A DNA stretch of 64,000 nucleotides from NCBI GenBank assembly GCA_910579205.1, contig CAJTTD010000004.1, forward strand, positions 62,001-126,000. The letters run 5' to 3'. A program made the translations under genes and the position numbers. How positions within the stretch are numbered: the first letter of the stretch is position 1; each line of letters starts with the position of its first letter. The notes under the pieces are model-generated. The model saw only the letters and a program-made list of their open reading frames with translations. It did not search any database and had not been told where the DNA came from. Of this stretch, positions 43,548-52,317 are shown piece after piece. The DNA is from an uncultured Christensenella sp. (GTDB lineage Bacteria > Bacillota > Clostridia > Christensenellales > Pumilibacteraceae).

Positions 43548-44414
43548 ATGCTGTATTTATCCGAATTCCGCTTCCCCGATGCGGATAGGGAATATACTTT
43601 CAGACTGAGAGAAAAACGGACTTGTTTCGATACAATGTATCCGTTTTTCGTTTTGTCAAAGCATTCTCTCGAGCGCCTCGACTTTGAACCGATAACCATA
43701 CTGTACGGCGGTAACGGCAGCGGAAAGACAACTGCGCTCAACGTTATCGCCGAAAAGCTGGGGCTTAAGCGCGACGCGTTGTTTAACCGCTCCGATTTTT
43801 ACGGCGATTATTTGGATATGTGTCGATACAAGCTCGGGCGCGAGCATTATGCGGACGGGCGTATCATAACGAGCGACGACGTATTCGATTTTATGCTCGA
43901 TGTCAGAAGCGTAAACGACGGTATAGATGCAAAGCGTTCGGAGCTCTTCGACGAGTATACCGATTGCAAGTATTCGAGTTTTCAATTGAGATCGCTGGAT
44001 GATTACGACAGACTGAAAAAGGTTTGCGCGTCGCGTAGCAAAACTATGTCCAAATACGTAAGAGCCAATCTCAAAAGCAATATCAGAGAGCGGTCGAACG
44101 GCGAGAGCGCGTTTTCTTACTTTACCGACAGGATAGGCGAAAACGGCTTGTATCTTTTGGATGAGCCCGAAAACAGTTTAGCGCCCGAACGGCAGACAGA
44201 GCTTGTGAAATATCTGGAAGACTCGGTGCGCTATTTCGGGTGTCAGTTGATAATAGCCACGCATTCGCCGTTTTTGCTCGCCATGCGCGGGGCAAAAATA
44301 TACGATTTCGACGAGAATATCGTAGATGTCAAAAAATGGACGGAACTGCACAACGTTATGCTTTTTTATGAATTTTTTAAATCGCACGAGAAAGATTTTG
44401 AATCGGATCTGTAA
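43548..44414 (+). CDS. ABC-type/AAA ATPase of unknown role (COG3910-like)
   Basis: A 288-residue soluble ATPase. Walker A is YGGNGSGKTT (about residues 53-62), and LYLLDEPENSLAPERQ combines Walker B with the D-loop region, followed by a switch His in IIATHSPFLLAMRGAK. This is the layout of stand-alone SMC/RecF-like AAA proteins, often annotated as predicted ATPases. There is no membrane partner. AAAGAGG precedes the ATG. Similar proteins occur in toxin-antitoxin and defence settings, but nothing here supports such a role. Confidence 0.7.
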   Translation: MLYLSEFRFPDADREYTFRLREKRTCFDTMYPFFVLSKHSLERLDFEPITILYGGNGSGKTTALNVIAEKLGLKRDALFNRSDFYGDYLDMCRYKLGREHYADGRIITSDDVFDFMLDVRSVNDGIDAKRSELFDEYTDCKYSSFQLRSLDDYDRLKKVCASRSKTMSKYVRANLKSNIRERSNGESAFSYFTDRIGENGLYLLDEPENSLAPERQTELVKYLEDSVRYFGCQLIIATHSPFLLAMRGAKIYDFDENIVDVKKWTELHNVMLFYEFFKSHEKDFESDL

Positions 44415-44487
44415 AAACACCGCGTAACGATGTGATGTGTAAATATTCGATAATGCTTCTGATACTACTACGAACTTGTAGGGTATT

Positions 44488-44519
44488 ACTTGACAAACGT
44501 GTCTTTCAAGTGATAAAAT
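44488..44519 (+). promoter_or_regulatory. iscR promoter with inverted-repeat operator
   Basis: TTGACA (44490-44495), 18 bp, TAAAAT (44514-44519). ACTTGA (44488-44493) and TCAAGT (44506-44511) form a perfect inverted repeat with a 12-base gap that covers the -35 and most of the spacer. This suits autorepression by the Rrf2 regulator encoded next. Confidence 0.65.
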
Positions 44520-44548
44520 CGTTACGATAACATGTAGGAGCGTTGCAA

Positions 44549-44974
44549 ATGAGATTATCTACGCGGGCGACGTATGGAATGCGTTTATGTTTTATGCTCG
44601 CGCTTGCGGACGGACCGTTGAGCGCGTCCCAGCTTGTGCGGCAGACGGATGTGGGGCATAAATACATCGAACAGCTTCTCGCCATGTTGAAGCGCAACAG
44701 AATAGTAAACGCTTTTCGCGGAAAGGCGGGTGGATATGTGCTTGCTCGCGATCCGAGGAATATAACGGTAGGCGATATACTCAAGGCGACGGACGACGGA
44801 TTCAAAGCGCCGGGCTGCGTGAGCGGCGGTTGCGACGATATATACTGCCCAAACAGAAACGTTATGGCAAAGTTGAGCGACGGCATAAATAAAGTTCTCG
44901 ACAGCGTTACGCTTTACGAAATAATAAGCGATCACCGCAGCAACTGTTCGGTCGGAGGCGTTGATGAAGGATAG
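44549..44974 (+). CDS. iscR: Rrf2-family regulator, IscR-like
   Basis: A 141-residue Rrf2 protein with an N-terminal winged helix (RLSTRATYGMRLCFMLA) and a Cys cluster C-x4-C-x4-C near residue 90 (GCVSGGCDDIYC), which could bind a [2Fe-2S] cluster. E. coli IscR has C-x5-C-x5-C, so spacing differs by one. ATG 44549 has TAGGAG eight bases upstream, making the TTG at 44543 less likely. It directly precedes and overlaps the desulfurase gene, so it probably regulates Fe-S assembly. Confidence 0.85.
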   Translation: MRLSTRATYGMRLCFMLALADGPLSASQLVRQTDVGHKYIEQLLAMLKRNRIVNAFRGKAGGYVLARDPRNITVGDILKATDDGFKAPGCVSGGCDDIYCPNRNVMAKLSDGINKVLDSVTLYEIISDHRSNCSVGGVDEG

Positions 44975-46079
44975 GATATACTTGGACTATGCCGCGTCTA
45001 CGCCCGTAGACAGAGAAGTTTTTAAAGTTGCAACGCCGTATTACACCGATGTTTTTTACAACCCGTCGTCTACGCACGCTATGGGTCAGCAAGCGTCATG
45101 CGTCGTGGAAAGAGCGCGCGAACAGTGCGCCGCCGCGTTAGGTTGCTTGCCGAGCGAAATAATTTTTACGTCGAGCGGCACGGAAGCGATAAATCAAGCG
45201 CTCTGCCGTACTGTGTTTTCTCAAGGCAAAAAGCATGTCGTAGTGTCTGCGATCGAGCATGATTCTACGCTCGAGTGCGCAAAAAGACTGGAGCGCGACG
45301 GCTACGATGTAGAGTACGTTTATCCGACGAGCGACGGCATTATCACGCCGCCCTCGCTGTCGGCGGTATTGCGGCGCGACACGGCGCTTGTGTGCGTAAT
45401 GACGGTAAACAATCAAGTGGGGACTATACAGCCGATAGCGGAGCTTTCGGCGATGGCTCACGACTGCGGCGCGCTGTTTTTTTCGGACGGCGTTCAAGCC
45501 GTCAATTCGTGCGACATAAACGTCAACAAGCTCGGCGCGGATATGTTCGCGTTGTCGGGGCATAAATTTTATTCTACCAAGGGCGCGGGGCTTTTGTACG
45601 TCAAGACGGGCGTCGATGTGCATCCGCTCGTTTTGGGCGGCGGTCAAGAAAAAGCCCGACGCGCGGGCACTGTGGACGTTCCCGCCGTAGTGGCGATGGG
45701 CGCGGCGATAGAACGCGCCGTAAATTACCGCGAATTTTATGTCAAACATGCCGACGCGGTATGCAAAAAGTTTTTGGATACTCTCGAATACGGGCGAGCC
45801 GTATCCGTCGGCGCGCCAAAAGTAGGCGATATAGTTACCGTAGTATTCGACGGTATAGACGGCGGCAGACTCGCTGTCGCGCTATCGTATTCGGGAGTGT
45901 GCTGTTCGGTGGGGTCGGCGTGTTCGGCGGGTTCGGCCACGCCGCCGCAAACGCTCGTCGCTATGGGCGAAAATGCGTCGTGCGCCGTTAGATTTTCATT
46001 CGGCAAACCGACGACAGAAGAGCAAGCGGCGGCTGCCGCGAACATCGTCAACGACGTAGTTGCGCGAATAAAAAAATAA
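44964..46079 (+). CDS. iscS: Cysteine desulfurase (IscS/NifS)
   Basis: A 371-residue PLP enzyme that takes sulfur from cysteine for Fe-S clusters and tRNA thiolation. DYAASTPVD, NPSSTHAMG, the PLP lysine in ALSGHKFYSTKG, and the catalytic Cys in GSACSAGS are visible. ATG 44964 with GGAGG five bases upstream is chosen. The scaffold gene iscU does not follow; a convergent tiny gene does. Confidence 0.95.
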   Translation: MKDRIYLDYAASTPVDREVFKVATPYYTDVFYNPSSTHAMGQQASCVVERAREQCAAALGCLPSEIIFTSSGTEAINQALCRTVFSQGKKHVVVSAIEHDSTLECAKRLERDGYDVEYVYPTSDGIITPPSLSAVLRRDTALVCVMTVNNQVGTIQPIAELSAMAHDCGALFFSDGVQAVNSCDINVNKLGADMFALSGHKFYSTKGAGLLYVKTGVDVHPLVLGGGQEKARRAGTVDVPAVVAMGAAIERAVNYREFYVKHADAVCKKFLDTLEYGRAVSVGAPKVGDIVTVVFDGIDGGRLAVALSYSGVCCSVGSACSAGSATPPQTLVAMGENASCAVRFSFGKPTTEEQAAAAANIVNDVVARIKK

Positions 46080-46083
46080 AGAA

Positions 46084-46212
46084 CTATTTTTCAAGCTTTT
46101 CTTGCGCCGATTGCAGTACCTTTTCGGGCAGCTTGCTGTCCTCCATCTTTTTGTATGCGACCGCTCCCGCGACCGCACCGATGGTAAAGCCTATAAGCAA
46201 TCTTTTTATCAT
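46084..46212 (-). CDS. Tiny YtxH-like membrane protein
   Basis: A 42-residue protein: MIKRLLIGFTIGAVAGAVAY forms one membrane helix, followed by a charged amphipathic stretch rich in Lys and Glu. The ATG at 46212 has GGAGG six bases upstream, which makes the longer in-frame version from 46281 unlikely. It is convergent with iscS with only 4 bases between. Resembles YtxH or other small stress-related proteins, but the family is uncertain. Confidence 0.6.
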   Translation of the reverse strand: MIKRLLIGFTIGAVAGAVAYKKMEDSKLPEKVLQSAQEKLEK

Positions 46213-46402
46213 GATCGACCTCCGTGTTTCGATAGATTTTTTGTTTTGCGTTTGTATGCCACTCGTTTGTGCGCAATACATAATTTATTATTTGTATTAG
46301 CGCATGTATTATGCAAAAAGGTACACAACATCGTATCTTTGTGCGCCTATCAAAATATTTTTGAAAAAGATATAAAAAAGACTATCGAAATCCTTTGCGA
46401 TG

Positions 46403-46411
46403 TGTTATAAT
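46403..46411 (+). promoter_or_regulatory. Extended -10 promoter of ruvX, predicted leaderless
   Basis: TGT followed by a perfect TATAAT (46406-46411). The -10 ends 7 nt before the GTG at 46418, so the mRNA should begin at the start codon. The -35 is not recognisable, as expected for extended -10 promoters. Confidence 0.55.
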
Positions 46412-46417
46412 GTTCGG

Positions 46418-46846
46418 GTGAGTAATGTCGGAAGGATATTGGGAGTGGACTTCGGCACAAAGCGCGTCGGGCTTGCGGTATGCGACGATAACCGCACCGT
46501 GGCTACGCCGTTGCCCGTTTTTTACACGCGGTCTATGCGCATGACTATAGATCATGTAGCAGAGCTGTGCGGACGGTACGGCATCAACTGCGTGGTGGTG
46601 GGATTGCCGCTCAACTTAGACGGCGCGGACTCCGTGCAGACGGGTCGCGTGCGCGCGTTCGCGCGCAATGTGGAAAGAGTAACCAAACTCCCCGTAGAAC
46701 TTTACGACGAACGTTTGTCTACCGTGGAGGCGGACGAACTACTCATAGAGGCGGGCGTAAGGCGTGCCGCCGACAGAGCAAAGCTTGTAGACAGTATGTC
46801 GGCAAAAGTGATTTTGCAAGGCTATCTGGATAACAAAAATAAATGA
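46418..46846 (+). CDS. ruvX: Putative Holliday junction resolvase / pre-16S rRNA nuclease
   Basis: A 142-residue YqgF/RuvX RNase-H-fold protein. GRILGVDFGTKRVGLAV carries the first catalytic Asp, GLPLNLDG the phosphate loop, and DERLSTVEAD the second acidic motif. In E. coli this protein matures the 16S rRNA 5' end. The GTG at 46418 is preferred over an ATG at 46400, which lies upstream of the -10 and would add non-homologous residues. It is followed by the DUF1292 gene, as in Bacillus (yrrK-yrzB). Confidence 0.9.
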   Translation: MSNVGRILGVDFGTKRVGLAVCDDNRTVATPLPVFYTRSMRMTIDHVAELCGRYGINCVVVGLPLNLDGADSVQTGRVRAFARNVERVTKLPVELYDERLSTVEADELLIEAGVRRAADRAKLVDSMSAKVILQGYLDNKNK

Positions 46847-46864
46847 AATCGGAGAAATTTGATC

Positions 46865-47260
46865 ATGGCAGAAAATCAAAACGACAATGTGGAATTGATC
46901 GACGAAGACGAAGTCTTTACGCTTTACGACGAGAACAACAATCCCGTCGATTTTAACGTAGTCGCTACTGTGGAGTATCAAGGCGAGTTTTATGCGCTCA
47001 TGCAGCCCGTCGAACCTATGGACGATCTGGGCGAAGACGAGGCGCTCATATTCAAAGTTGTTCAGAAAAACGACGAAGAGGACGAGTTTATCCCCGTTAC
47101 GGACGAGAGCGTTCTCGACGCGGTGTTCAACGAGTATCTTAAAGCCGAGGCGGAGTTTGCCGACGGTTGCGACTGCGATTGTGATTGTGATTGCGATGAT
47201 TGCGCAAGCGAGGACGATCACTGCGATTGCGGCTGCGGCTGCCACGGCGATCACGAATAA
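46865..47260 (+). CDS. DUF1292 protein with Cys/Asp metal-binding-like tail
   Basis: A 131-residue protein. The first 95 residues match DUF1292 (EVFTLYDENNNPVDFNVVATVEYQGEFYALMQP), a small acidic Firmicutes family of unknown function, typically beside ruvX. The last 30 residues are an unusual CDCDCDCDCDDC run followed by HCDCGCGCHGDH, eleven Cys in all, suggesting metal binding. ATG 46865 follows GGAG by 10 bases. Confidence 0.8.
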   Translation: MAENQNDNVELIDEDEVFTLYDENNNPVDFNVVATVEYQGEFYALMQPVEPMDDLGEDEALIFKVVQKNDEEDEFIPVTDESVLDAVFNEYLKAEAEFADGCDCDCDCDCDDCASEDDHCDCGCGCHGDHE

Positions 47261-47334
47261 GCCGAGTCATTCGGCATGGGGCGCGGTGCGCCGCCGAAAT
47301 ATTAAAAAACGTCGTAAATGACGGCGCAAAATAT

Positions 47335-47363
47335 TTGCGTTTGTCTTTACGGTGTGATATAAT
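47335..47363 (+). promoter_or_regulatory. rpsB-tsf promoter
   Basis: TTGCGT (47335-47340), 17 bp, perfect TATAAT (47358-47363), with an extended TGA before the -10. Start near 47370. Confidence 0.75.
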
Positions 47364-47369
47364 AAGGTC

Positions 47370-47450
47370 AATACTCACCCGAGTGTGTTTTCTGTGCACA
47401 GTCAAATTTTTGAGGGCTGCGTTAGCTCGGGGCGGTAAACGGGAGATATT
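47370..47450 (+). promoter_or_regulatory. rpsB leader RNA
   Basis: About 80 nt with short pairing segments (ACTC/GAGT near 47382-47393, the palindrome CTGTGCACAG near 47401). Ribosomal protein S2 often represses its own mRNA through its leader, so this is a candidate binding site, but no known leader family is recognised. Confidence 0.3.
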
Positions 47451-48296
47451 ATGGCAAACATTATCACGATGAAACAGCTTTTGGAAGCGGGCGTTCACTT
47501 TGGTCATCCCACTCGCAAGTGGAATCCCAAAATGAAGAAGTACATCTACGTTGCGCGTAACGACATCTACATCATCAACCTCGAAAAAACGGTCGAGATG
47601 ATAGATAAAGCGTACACGTTCGTCAAGAACATCGCCGCGGAAGGTAAGTCCATACTTTTCGTAGGTACCAAAAAGCAAGCTCAAGAAGCTATAATGCAAG
47701 AAGCGCAAAAGTGCGGCATGTATTATGTAAAGTCGCGTTGGCTGGGCGGTACGCTCACTAACTTCTCGACGATACGCACGCGCATCGAGCGTTTGAATAA
47801 ACTCAATCTTATGGAAAAGATGAACGAGTTTGCGTTGCTTCCCAAAAAGGAAGTATTGCAGCTCAAAGCCGAACGCGATAAACTCGAAGAGAATCTCGGC
47901 GGCATCAAAGAAATGCGTTCGCTGCCCGGCGCGCTTTTTGTGGTCGATCCCAAAAAGGAACATAACGCCGTAATGGAAGCGAAAAAGCTTCATATTCCCA
48001 TCGTGGCTATCGTTGACACCAACTGCGATCCGGACGAGATAGACTATGTAATTCCCGGTAACGACGACGCTATACGCGCTATCAAGCTCATAGCGGGCGC
48101 AATGGCGGACGCCGTTATAGAAGCGCGCGAGGGCGAAGAGGGCTTGGCGGCGCGTCGTGCGGTAGAGGCGCAAATGCAGTCGGATGCGGAAGCGGCCAAA
48201 GCCAACGTGGAAGTAGTTGAAGAACCCGCCACTAAGGAACAGCTCGACAAGCTTGTAGATACCAAAACCGAAACAGCCGAAGCTGTAGCAGACTGA
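47451..48296 (+). CDS. rpsB: 30S ribosomal protein S2
   Basis: A 281-residue S2 protein of the small subunit. MKQLLEAGVHFGHPTRKWNPKM at the N-terminus and the later PNNDA-like VIPGNDDAIRAIKLI are diagnostic. The C-terminal 35 residues are an acidic extension rich in Ala and Glu. GGGAG precedes the ATG. It heads the rpsB-tsf transcript. Confidence 0.98.
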   Translation: MANIITMKQLLEAGVHFGHPTRKWNPKMKKYIYVARNDIYIINLEKTVEMIDKAYTFVKNIAAEGKSILFVGTKKQAQEAIMQEAQKCGMYYVKSRWLGGTLTNFSTIRTRIERLNKLNLMEKMNEFALLPKKEVLQLKAERDKLEENLGGIKEMRSLPGALFVVDPKKEHNAVMEAKKLHIPIVAIVDTNCDPDEIDYVIPGNDDAIRAIKLIAGAMADAVIEAREGEEGLAARRAVEAQMQSDAEAAKANVEVVEEPATKEQLDKLVDTKTETAEAVAD

Positions 48297-48402
48297 TATA
48301 AATATCAAACATAGCGCGGCATTCGTCGTTGCGTTTGTATAAAGACGCGATCGGCGCTTGTTGCGTCGCAACAAACTATAAAATACAAGAGGGGTCATTA
48401 AT

Positions 48403-49338
48403 ATGGCAATCACTGCTCAAGACGTAGCTAAATTGAGAGAGATCACGGGCGTCGGTCTTATGGCGTGCAAAAAGGCGCTTACCGAAACGAACGGAGATAT
48501 AGATAAGGCTTGCGAATATTTGCGCGAGCAAGGTGTGGCGATAGTCGCCAAAAAGGCGTCGCGTATCGCGGCGGACGGCGCGGTGTGCGCGAGCATTTCG
48601 CAAGACAAGCATGTCGGCGCGCTTTTGGAGATCAACTGCGAATCGGACTTTGTTGCTAAGAGCGACGTATTCGTTCAACTTTGCAAGGACGTAGCCAAAG
48701 CGGCGGTAGACAGCAAGGTTGCGGACGCAGAAGCGCTCAAAGCGGTCAAGACCGCAAACGGCACGGTGGACGAGCTTATTACGGCTGCGACCGCCAAAAC
48801 GGGCGAGAAAGTTTCTTTGCGTAGAGTAACAGTTCAAGAAAGCGCCGATTCCGTACAGGAAGCATATATCCATTTGGGCGGCAAAAAGGGCGTGCTCGTG
48901 GAAGTAAAGTGTGCGGGACTTGCCGCAGACAAAACGGACGAAGTCGTAGCGCTGGCGCATGACGTGGCTATGCACGTAGCCGCATTCCAGCCGCCGTACC
49001 TCGGCAAAAGCGATGTTCCCGCGTCCGAAGTCGATCATGAGCGCGAAATAATACATCAACAGCTTTTGAACGACGAAAAGAACAAGAACAAGCCCGAACA
49101 AGTTTTGGCAAAGATCGCGGAAAACAAGCTCGGCAAGTTCTATGAGCAAAACTGCTTGCTGTATCAACCGTTTGCCAAAGATCCTTCGGTTACGGTCGAG
49201 CAGCTTGTCGGCAGCGTTGCAAAGAGCGTCGGCGTAAAACTCGAAGTAGTCAAATTCGTCAATTACGTTCTCGGCGAGGGCATAGAAAAGCGTTCGGACA
49301 ATCTTGCGGAAGAAGTCGCAAAACTGTCTGCGAAATAA
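48403..49338 (+). CDS. tsf: Translation elongation factor Ts
   Basis: A 311-residue nucleotide exchange factor that recharges EF-Tu. The N-terminal UBA-like helix bundle ITAQDVAKLREITGVGLMACKKAL and HVGALLEINCESDFVAK are typical. In the usual TGAGMMDCK motif, Asp is replaced by Ala (TGVGLMACK), a mild oddity. A long hairpin (TTGTTGCG/CGCAACAA) lies in the 106-base gap before it, and a strong terminator follows. Confidence 0.97.
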   Translation: MAITAQDVAKLREITGVGLMACKKALTETNGDIDKACEYLREQGVAIVAKKASRIAADGAVCASISQDKHVGALLEINCESDFVAKSDVFVQLCKDVAKAAVDSKVADAEALKAVKTANGTVDELITAATAKTGEKVSLRRVTVQESADSVQEAYIHLGGKKGVLVEVKCAGLAADKTDEVVALAHDVAMHVAAFQPPYLGKSDVPASEVDHEREIIHQQLLNDEKNKNKPEQVLAKIAENKLGKFYEQNCLLYQPFAKDPSVTVEQLVGSVAKSVGVKLEVVKFVNYVLGEGIEKRSDNLAEEVAKLSAK

Positions 49339-49345
49339 TAAGATC

Positions 49346-49382
49346 ATCGGCTTACCGAATAAAAGCGATAAGCCGATTTTTG
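49346..49382 (+). terminator. Terminator after tsf
   Basis: ATCGGCTTA (49346-49354) pairs with TAAGCCGAT (49369-49377), followed by TTTTT. It may partially separate tsf from pyrH, whose start is only 20 bases away. Confidence 0.85.
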
Positions 49383-49402
49383 CAATGTCAAAGTAGGTGC
49401 CT

Positions 49403-50098
49403 ATGTATAAAAGAGTGTTGTTAAAGCTGAGCGGCGAAGCTCTGGCGGGCGAAAGCGGCAGCGGTATCGATCCCGCCACCGTTGACAGAGTTGTATGTCA
49501 GCTTGTAGAGCTTAACAAAAAGGGCGTGCAGATAGCTATAGTAGTGGGCGGCGGAAACTTTTGGCGCGGCAGACAAGGCGTTGCTATGGATAAAGTTACC
49601 GCAGATCATATGGGAATGCTCGCCACTATAATGAACGCGCTCGCTTTGCAAGACGCAATAGAAAAAAAGGACGTTCCCACGCGCGTGCAGACGGCGTTGT
49701 CTATTCCCGACGTTGCAGAGCCGTTTATCTTGAGAAAAGCTTTGAGGCATTTCGAGTGCGGACGCATTGTTATTTTTGCTTGCGGAACGGGCAATCCTTA
49801 TTTTACTACCGATTCGGGCGCGGCGCTCAGAGCCGCCGAGATAAAAGCGGACGTGCTGCTGATGGCTAAGAACGTAGACGGCGTGTACGATTGCGATCCC
49901 AAGACGAACAGCGGCGCGAAAAAATTCGATACGCTGTCGTATATGGAAGTAATAAACAAAAACATAGCAGTCATGGATTTTACGTCCGTTACGATGTGCA
50001 TGGAAAACAAAATTCCCATCGTAGCGTTCGGATTGGCTGAGGATAACAGCATCGTTCGCGCGGTATCGGGCGAAAAGATAGGCACGATAATCAAATAA
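49403..50098 (+). CDS. pyrH: UMP kinase
   Basis: A 231-residue amino-acid-kinase-fold enzyme that phosphorylates UMP to UDP as a hexamer. YKRVLLKLSGEAL, VVGGGNFWRG and GTGNPYFTTD are the family motifs. ATG 49403 is favoured over a GTG at 49397 because AAGTAGG lies just before it and family members begin MYKR. It follows a strong terminator with little space for a promoter, so read-through may matter. Confidence 0.96.
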   Translation: MYKRVLLKLSGEALAGESGSGIDPATVDRVVCQLVELNKKGVQIAIVVGGGNFWRGRQGVAMDKVTADHMGMLATIMNALALQDAIEKKDVPTRVQTALSIPDVAEPFILRKALRHFECGRIVIFACGTGNPYFTTDSGAALRAAEIKADVLLMAKNVDGVYDCDPKTNSGAKKFDTLSYMEVINKNIAVMDFTSVTMCMENKIPIVAFGLAEDNSIVRAVSGEKIGTIIK

Positions 50099-50148
50099 CG
50101 CAGCCGTGTCTCACACGGCAAATCAACCGAAACTCGGAGGTCTAAAAC

Positions 50149-50712
50149 ATGCAAAACGAAAAATTGATAGAACAGTCTACCAAGATAGACGAAAAGTTCA
50201 ATAAAGTCATAGAACACTTAAAGAGCGAATTTTCCGCTATGCGTGCGGGACGCGCAAATCCCGTTGTGCTTAGCCGCGTGCTTGTTGATTATTACGGCAC
50301 GCAAACCCCGCTCAATCAAATGGCTAATATTTCCGTAACGGACGCGCGCACGCTGACCGTTTCGCTTTACGACGTGTCTGCGCTTAAAGAAGCGAAAAAA
50401 GCGATCATCGCAGCAGATCTCGGCTTAAATCCCGTCGACGACGGCAAAGTAATTCGTTTGTCCTTTCCGCAGCTCACCGAAGAGCGCCGCAAAGACCTCA
50501 TAAAACAAGTTCGCAAGACGGGCGAGGACAGCAAAGTAGCGCTCCGCAACGAACGCCGAGACGCGCTCGACGTAGGCAAAAAACTTAAAAAAGAAGTATC
50601 CGAGGACGAATCCGCCGAGTACGAAAAACTTATTCAGAAAAAGCTCGACGGCGCGATCGAAAAAGTGGATAAACTTATAAAAGAAAAGGAAGCCGACTTA
50701 CTTGAGATCTGA
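50149..50712 (+). CDS. frr: Ribosome recycling factor
   Basis: A 187-residue factor that splits post-termination ribosomes with EF-G. The three-helix bundle with MRAGRANPVVLSRVLVDYYG and PPLTEERRKDL-like FPQLTEERRKDLIKQV is clear. A CCGTG/CACGG hairpin lies in the gap before it; GGAGG precedes the ATG. Confidence 0.97.
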   Translation: MQNEKLIEQSTKIDEKFNKVIEHLKSEFSAMRAGRANPVVLSRVLVDYYGTQTPLNQMANISVTDARTLTVSLYDVSALKEAKKAIIAADLGLNPVDDGKVIRLSFPQLTEERRKDLIKQVRKTGEDSKVALRNERRDALDVGKKLKKEVSEDESAEYEKLIQKKLDGAIEKVDKLIKEKEADLLEI

Positions 50713-51403
50713 CGGGGCGACGGACTCTGGAAACATCCCCAAGCATATCGGGATCATAATGGACGGCAACGGCAGATGGGCGAGTAAACGCTTATTGCCG
50801 CGCAGCGCGGGACACCGTGCGGGCGTAAAGAATATAACTAAGATAGTATCCGCCGCGTTTGACAGCGGAGTCGATTGCGTTACTCTGTATGCCTTTTCTA
50901 CCGAAAATGCGTTTCGTCCCGAGCAAGAAGTCAATTCTCTCGTCGACCTCATACGCAAGCAGTTAAAGCCGATGACGCGCGAGCTTATAGAAAAGGGCGC
51001 GCGCGTGATATTTTCGGGCGATCTATCTTACTTCCCCAACGACGTTTGCGAGATCATTAAAGAGATAGCGACGGAAAATGCTGACGGATGGGGGCAAATA
51101 GTCAATATTGCGCTCAATTACAGCGGAAGGACGGAAATAGTCAGAGCCGCCGCGCTCGCTGCGGAAAGCGGCAATGTAACCGCGGAGAGCTTGGAGCGCA
51201 ATCTCTATACCAACGGACTGCCCGAACTTGACATGATAATCAGAACGGGCGGCGAAAAACGCCTAAGCAACTTTTTGTTATATCAAGCGGCGTACAGCGA
51301 ACTGTTTTTTACGGATACGCTGTGGCCCGATTTCGGAAAAAGCGAGTTGTTTGATATGCTCGCTGAATTCAATCACAGACAAAGAAAATTCGGAAAGGTA
51401 TGA
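50702..51403 (+). CDS. uppS: Undecaprenyl diphosphate synthase
   Basis: A 233-residue cis-prenyltransferase making the C55 carrier for peptidoglycan and other glycans. IMDGNGRWA holds the catalytic Asp, YAFSTENAFRP and RTGGEKRLSNFLLYQAAYSE are diagnostic. TTG start 11 bases inside frr. Overlaps cdsA by ATGA. Confidence 0.96.
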   Translation: MRSDGATDSGNIPKHIGIIMDGNGRWASKRLLPRSAGHRAGVKNITKIVSAAFDSGVDCVTLYAFSTENAFRPEQEVNSLVDLIRKQLKPMTRELIEKGARVIFSGDLSYFPNDVCEIIKEIATENADGWGQIVNIALNYSGRTEIVRAAALAAESGNVTAESLERNLYTNGLPELDMIIRTGGEKRLSNFLLYQAAYSELFFTDTLWPDFGKSELFDMLAEFNHRQRKFGKV

Positions 51404-52317
51404 AAAAACCTCGCGTTATTACGGGAATATTGATAACGATAGTGTATATCGCCGTCGTTATATCGGCTCTGTATGTACACCCGGTATTTTTCGATGTGTT
51501 TATATTTCTTTTGTCCGTGGGCGGTGCGTACGAAATAGCTAAAGCTCTGTCGGGCATATTCAGTAAGCCTATAATCATTATAGACCTTATAGCCATAGTA
51601 CTCGGTTTCGGCGCGTTTTGGTTTTCACAGTATTACTTCAAAACGTATGCGTCGGGAATGACGGGGTACTTTATATCGCTCGCGGTAATGACCATTGTTA
51701 CGGTAATCGTAACAGCAAGCTCTAAGGTCTATGTCAAAGGCAACGCTATATCTACGATTTTCGTCATGCTGTATCCGTGCGCGCTGCTGATGTTTTCGCT
51801 CGGTCTTAACTATTTCGTGGACTTCAGTTACGGTAAAGTTATGACTACTCCGTTCCGTAGCGCGGGCATAGCTATGATGTTTATCGTTCCCGCGTTTACC
51901 GATATGTTCGCGTATCTTGTTGGCAGCAAGCTAAAGGGTAAAAAGCTCGCTCCGAATATAAGTCCCAATAAGACCATATCGGGCGCGATAGGCGGGTTGT
52001 TCGGCGGCATGCTCGGCGCGAGCGTCGTACTGCTATTGACATATCTTGCGGAAACTTTTTCTGTCAATCTTTTCGGCTTTGCCATGCTCACCGAGCATTG
52101 GTCCACAACGATAGTAAACTTTTTGGTGCTCGGGCTTATAGGCTCGGTATTCGATCAAATAGGCGATCTCGTGGCGTCGTTCATTAAGCGGCGGGCGGGA
52201 ATAAAGGACTTTTCCAATCTGTTGCCGGGGCACGGCGGCATACTCGACAGAGTTGACGGATTTATTTTCTGCGGAGTGTTTTTCTATCTGTACTTCGCCG
52301 TAATGATATTGCTATGA
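51400..52317 (+). CDS. cdsA: Phosphatidate cytidylyltransferase
   Basis: A 305-residue membrane enzyme making CDP-diacylglycerol for phospholipid synthesis. About eight helices; the C-terminal signature runs from SVFDQIGDLVASFIKRRAGIKDF to LPGHGGILDRVDG and includes catalytic Asp residues. It overlaps uppS and dxr by ATGA at each side, so all three are translationally coupled. Confidence 0.95.
   Translation: MKKPRVITGILITIVYIAVVISALYVHPVFFDVFIFLLSVGGAYEIAKALSGIFSKPIIIIDLIAIVLGFGAFWFSQYYFKTYASGMTGYFISLAVMTIVTVIVTASSKVYVKGNAISTIFVMLYPCALLMFSLGLNYFVDFSYGKVMTTPFRSAGIAMMFIVPAFTDMFAYLVGSKLKGKKLAPNISPNKTISGAIGGLFGGMLGASVVLLLTYLAETFSVNLFGFAMLTEHWSTTIVNFLVLGLIGSVFDQIGDLVASFIKRRAGIKDFSNLLPGHGGILDRVDGFIFCGVFFYLYFAVMILL

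Noticed and set aside
43548..44414. A defence or toxin-antitoxin role for the stand-alone ATPase
   Set aside because: Neighbours are glyA and iscR and no partner gene (nuclease, TOPRIM or toxin) is present; the sequence supports only a general ATPase call.
46213..46281. A 65-residue version of the tiny membrane protein
   Set aside because: A strong GGAGG is found only before the internal ATG at 46212; the added N-terminal residues are polar and look like untranslated sequence.
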